Shown piece after piece: positions 59,487 to 64,000 of a DNA stretch of 64,000 nt. The translations under genes were made by a program, and so were the position numbers. Within the stretch, counting starts at the first letter, position 1, and each line of letters begins with the position of its first letter. The notes beneath the pieces were generated by a model that saw nothing but the letters and a program-made list of their open reading frames with translations, was not told the DNA's origin and searched no databases. This DNA is from Balanoglossus misakiensis (Eukaryota > Hemichordata), in the NCBI GenBank assembly GCA_040954595.2, contig CM082582.2, positions 11,966,001 to 12,030,000 of the forward strand. The letters run 5' to 3'.

Positions 59487-62400
59487 TTACTTTTCAACCA
59501 AGAACTGTCTGTAGAGAACTTCATCCTCCTTGGATTTGAAGCAGGGTACAAAGTTGACTTTTACAATTTCGGTAAATCCTTCAGCCAGGTCGGGTTCTTC
59601 AAATTTATTTTTGTACGAATGAAGCACCATGTCGGTGATGATGTGGTCTTTGCCAACGCCAGAGAGTTCACGATACTGGAAAGAAAAGAGATTATTGTAA
59701 TTGATTATACAGATTAATATGGGATTCTCTCAGGTCTGAAAATACCTTTAGTCATTAAGATACAATGAAAAGTCGAAATATCAAGATTAATATATTTTCA
59801 TAAGGTCAGAAGTCATCAATGAGTCCAAATGATATCAAAAAGGTCATGATGCCATCAAAAAGGCCAAAGATCAAAAGTTTATTCACTATGGCAAAATAAT
59901 GCAACCTTATATTCAAACGAAGTTTTGGAAGATGAAATGCGAGGATTGCAAGTAAACTAGTCTCACTGTGAAAAGATAATGTAAGTCGTTCCAGTCACAC
60001 TTCTGATTTCAAAACTTGATACCGGTACATTGTACTTACTATTTCATTGTGTTTGGCTTGTTTCAGAGTTGTTGAGAACAGAAAACATCTACAGCCAACT
60101 TTGGCTTTCTTGGCACAGCTGGTGTATCTGGCAATTTTCAAAACATGTAGATTTGGTTTATTAAACTAGCAGATTTAGTGAATAAAGGCATCTTCTAATT
60201 GTTGACATATTCCTGTTATAACCAGACATGTCTGAATTAAACTTTGAACCGACCTACATAGTGGGTCATGAAATCTTCGTTAGAATAAGAATTTAATGGT
60301 AGATAGTGTTGTGTATGGTAGTGCATTCTGTTGCCATTTCTAAAATCTTTTTCTTTCCCTCCCTCTATTCCACATGGCCCCCTTACCTTTTCCGAGACTC
60401 CATATCGGGACTTGTGTTGTCAATGACAACACTTTTACCCTGACTCAAGGCAGCTTGACACGATGACACACACTTCTGCCATGTACCCATGGTGTCCTGA
60501 AATGAGTATTGAAAATCAAGTGTAAGCCAAAAACAGGACCTTCATCACATACATCTGTAGTTCACTGATAAATCCATGATGTCTGTTTATCAAAACAGAC
60601 AACAGGGAAAATACCACCAGGTTGCTTTCTAGGACTTACTCTGTTCACATGGACATATCCCTGGGGTAGTAGATACTGCTTGGCAAATGTTGATTTCCCA
60701 CCTGAAATAACCAAATTGTTGATTGTAACCACACAGCAACCAGGGAAATTAATCAGAGTTCCAAACATGGACGGTAGAATATCCAGAACTAAAGACAGTT
60801 TTATTAATAAATTAGGGAAAGTTACACTTCATAAATTGTATTTTGTAATAACCAAGCTTTGATAAAAGATACACTTACATGCCGGATATCCAACAAGCAC
60901 AATTACCTGTGAAAAGATGAGAAACATTTGACACTGCAATTTATTGAAACAGCATACATATAGGTTATTTTTCAAGCTGTGTTTGAACAGGAAAGAAATC
61001 CCCATATCATCAGCTCATGTTGCAGAGCACAGCATGCGAAAAGTATTGAATGTCGTTCTACATTCTACGTTTTTGTCTGGAATTTGCCCTATACAAACAT
61101 ATTCCTCTCTGTTGTAAAATCACCATGGCAAAATTGGCCTCTGAATAAAACCTGGTATTTTACGAGGGTCAAGAAACCATGATGTGAGGTCATATACAAG
61201 GGCCATGAGTGCCCAGTTGGGTTATGGATACTTGTGAGAAGGGAGAGGCAGGGAGAATTATTTTTCCTTACCTCCTGTTCTTGAGATGTGACCTTGGCAG
61301 AAGAAGGAACTAACAATGGTGTGTTTGCATCTACGGTTCTCTGTAAATGAAATCAAAGCAGTTTTTGTTTTACATGAATGAGGAAACTGATGCTCATTTC
61401 TAAGAAAATTGGGAGTACCTTTGAGTGACGGATTTTCCAGTCTATTCAAGTTCATGAGGTTTTAATTCAAAGCAATACTCACAGGATCAAACTCTGGCAT
61501 GTCAAATGGTGCCTTTTTGTAGCCCAGGAAATATTCCTCAGGCGTATGAAATGGCAAACCAGCATTCAATGCAAACTGAAATGTAAGAAGTACAAGATGA
61601 ATCAATATAATTCACTTTAGATTTCACCCCAAAACATTAACTGTTGTGTCATACTTTAATGCTGAGCTGTATTGGTCATTAGGTCATTTTTGTACAGAAA
61701 AAATAATTTTAATTTAACTTAGTGACAGAGGTTCAGCAGGGGAGACACATTTAGGTGCAGATTGTAGTATGGGATGTACTACTTCTACGGGATGTGACCC
61801 AGTTTCTGAAGCCTGTTCACGACAAACAGACACTTGTTGCAGATAAGAGATTGAGACAGGAACCAGTTCTACAAAAAGCGGACAACATGCTTGTTCTTCA
61901 AGCTCCAAATTACGGCATTTGACAGCAAAACTTATTGCCCCTGCACTGCTGACCTATGTCACACAGCCAACAAACCCATTTTTATCATATCCATAAATCA
62001 TCATGTTGACTTTGCGTCTAGCCACACTACAAAGCTATTTCATTTGATTATACAATAGTAACAATTTCCTTTCTGATCAATTTTCTAATCCATGGCCATT
62101 TATAGTCCAACAAGAAAAAATATGGGAAAATAACATGGCAGTATTATATGAACTACACTATAGTACACCTTAGTATATAGACAGGTATAGGTAAGAGTTC
62201 AGTGACAGGCCACGGACTACTTAGGGACTGCGTCAATAATTAAAATGAGCACACAACATCTGTAGCCAAGAATTAGTTGATGGTCAACTTGATGATCATT
62301 GTTGACAGACAACCATATGTACATGTACACCTGGTATTAAATTAACAGCTGTATAGCTGGTAATGTATTAAAAGCGATCTTCGCCGATGTCAACTTAACT

Positions 62401-64000
62401 CATTTTTGTGTACGTGTTCTTTAGAGGATGAACTTTAAACTGACCTTTAGACAGAGCAGAGCAGACCGAAAAACAAAGACTAGTATGACTGCCACTGTAC
62501 TTGATGCCAGTGGATTAGGTTTTCTGATTTACTCACCAATCTATCACTGCAGCTAAAATCTTTCTTTCTCTTTGGTGCCCAATTCACTGGCCTTCCTGCT
62601 GCATCTGTAGAATTACAGATAAAAGGGCATAATTGACCGCACACGACTCAATATTTTATTTCAACACAGCAGCCATTGAAGAGCCACAAGAACATTCATT
62701 TGAGATGGAATGGGCAAGTTCGAGTTTAGCAAAGGTCCAACTAACCTCCTACGTATATACTGTGAATTTTATCAATGTTGATGCCGTCATTTGCTTTGTT
62801 CTGTAAGAAATTCAACATCCCTAGCAACGGCTTCCGATAATTGCCACTCCCAGTAGCAACAAACACCTACAACAATACAAATAAAAATCATTACAAACAG
62901 CTGGTGATATAACATGATTTTTACATGCAAAGACATCTTGAAAGTTAAATCACCCTGAGGATTCTTAGTCTGGTCCCAAAACTACAGGTATCATTTTTGA
63001 ATGCTAGAACATATGAACCTACTTGCACTGGTATTCCCAGCTTCTTGATGAGGTTAGTAGCCTTGGACTTGAACTCATTCACATGCAACTTGCCTCTTTC
63101 TATGCCAAGCTGAATAAAAGGAAAGTGAATTAAGTTCAAACTCTGACCAATATAGGGGGCACAGTTGTTCCCTTTGGACTTTATTTGAGATATTTCTTAT
63201 TGGACTGACAGCTTCCTGTCTTGTTCACGATACTAATAGACAGTGGATTCATGGCTGTGACATTATTTAAAAAGCCCGGACACAGTGGGCCATTTTGATG
63301 ACCCTTTTGTGACTTGCATCCTGGTAATCTCATTGGTGTGCTGTCACCTGAAACGGACAGAGTAGGGGCACCTTTGCAGGTCTCTGTTCTATTCATTGAT
63401 GAGTTATGACAGAAACAAAGAACCCACCATCAGTTGAATGGTGCTCTAAAACTGGCCAATCTATTTTTACTCTGTGCGTCTCAGACAGCCGAATTAATTG
63501 AACTTTCCCGATAACAGTTAAGATATGCCAACAAAATATCCACTGTGAGTACGTAACATGGGCTCTTTATAATAATGATTTAAAACCCGTTAGTACTTCT
63601 GCTGTTAATTTCGCATTTTACAATCATGTACAAATGCTAACAAGATAATTGTTTCATCCGATACATACCTGATTTGTGAAGAAGACAATCTGTAGAAGAG
63701 AAACAAACAGGCTTAGAGTGGAAGAGAACAATGGAATTCACGATTCAAAAATGTTACCGTTGCCAGGATGAATTAGAATATTGTCACGAAAATGCAGTAT
63801 GGCAGTTTTTAAAGAGAAATTCACTGCTGAGCAACGTTGTACATCCTGTCCTGTCAACAGTTTTTCCATCATGAACAATGAATGAACCGTGAATTTTAAA
63901 TCAACAAACAATCTGTATTGTGGAAACCACATTTACCTTGTATCCCTGTAACACAAGCTTCTTTAATTTCTTAGGAATTTCAGGATATTGTATTCTGAAA
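59487..64000 (-). CDS. PNKP: Polynucleotide kinase 3'-phosphatase, 5' end beyond the window
   Basis: PNKP restores 5'-phosphate and 3'-hydroxyl ends at DNA breaks before ligation, working with XRCC1 and XRCC4. Exons seen, 5' to 3': 63937-63994, 63669-63689, 63023-63109, 62746-62866, 62537-62604, 61483-61575, 61272-61340, 60879-60906, 60640-60701, 60387-60496, 60040-60127, 59487-59675. The phosphatase half shows [49 protein letters not shown] and [12 protein letters not shown]. The kinase half has the Walker A loop GYPACGKST split across two exons, then [26 protein letters not shown], and [16 protein letters not shown] near the end. About 331 codons are present; the FHA domain and the phosphatase DxDGT motif must lie to the right of 64000. 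The gene is convergent with STN1. Confidence 0.96.

Noticed and set aside
1-64000. tRNA, rRNA, transposon or viral remnants
   Set aside because: I looked for cloverleaf-like blocks, reverse transcriptase or transposase motifs and long terminal or inverted repeats by eye and saw none that I could support.

Overview
This is nuclear DNA of an intron-rich animal. Fifteen protein genes can be read, most of them split by short GT-AG introns at positions that keep frame with vertebrate-like proteins. The gene set (FANCA, CST subunit STN1, DENND11/LCHN, TBC1D20, STMP1, PSME3IP1, RABIF, MRPL38, NDUFB9, PNKP, DGAT1, PM20D2, a 3-beta-HSD-like enzyme) is that of a bilaterian. The AT-rich non-coding DNA, frequent acatgtac-type words, compact head-to-head genes and a PBZ-containing DNA ligase absent from vertebrates suggest an invertebrate, perhaps a marine deuterostome such as a hemichordate, cephalochordate or echinoderm. 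I cannot name the species from sequence alone.

Layout. 0.3-15.7 kb: two diverged DGAT1 paralogs on the minus strand (A, 808-5203; B, 11240-15735) on either side of a plus-strand PM20D2-like M20 peptidase homolog (6148-10084) that has lost its metal-ligand residues. A 333-bp tandem duplication at 301-905 leaves a dead copy of the last DGAT1-A exon. 16.5-23 kb: TBC1D20 (+) and an intronless 3-beta-HSD-like gene (+). 23.5-32.8 kb: FANCA (-, 37 exons, 1510 residues), sharing a 76-bp promoter with NDUFB9 (+). 34.6-37.4 kb: PSME3IP1 (-) and RABIF (+), head to head. 37.9-40.9 kb: an unusual DNA ligase (-) with two PAR-binding zinc fingers, a SWIM-type zinc motif and a LigE-like minimal ligase core. 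41.9-45.3 kb: the microprotein gene STMP1 (-) and MRPL38 (+), head to head. 47.3-59.1 kb: DENND11 (-, first intron 6.7 kb) and an intronless STN1 (+), head to head. 59.5-64 kb: PNKP (-), which runs off the right edge so that its 5' exons are missing.

Themes. Neighbouring genes mostly alternate in strand, giving seven head-to-head pairs (36-945 bp class gaps, the tightest being 76 and 115 bp) and convergent pairs whose 3' ends may overlap. Four of the fifteen genes act in DNA repair or telomere maintenance (FANCA, the PBZ-SWIM ligase, STN1, PNKP). Three encode mitochondrial proteins (NDUFB9, STMP1, MRPL38). Coding models were built by hand by joining splice sites in frame; every complete model is an exact multiple of three with no internal stop.
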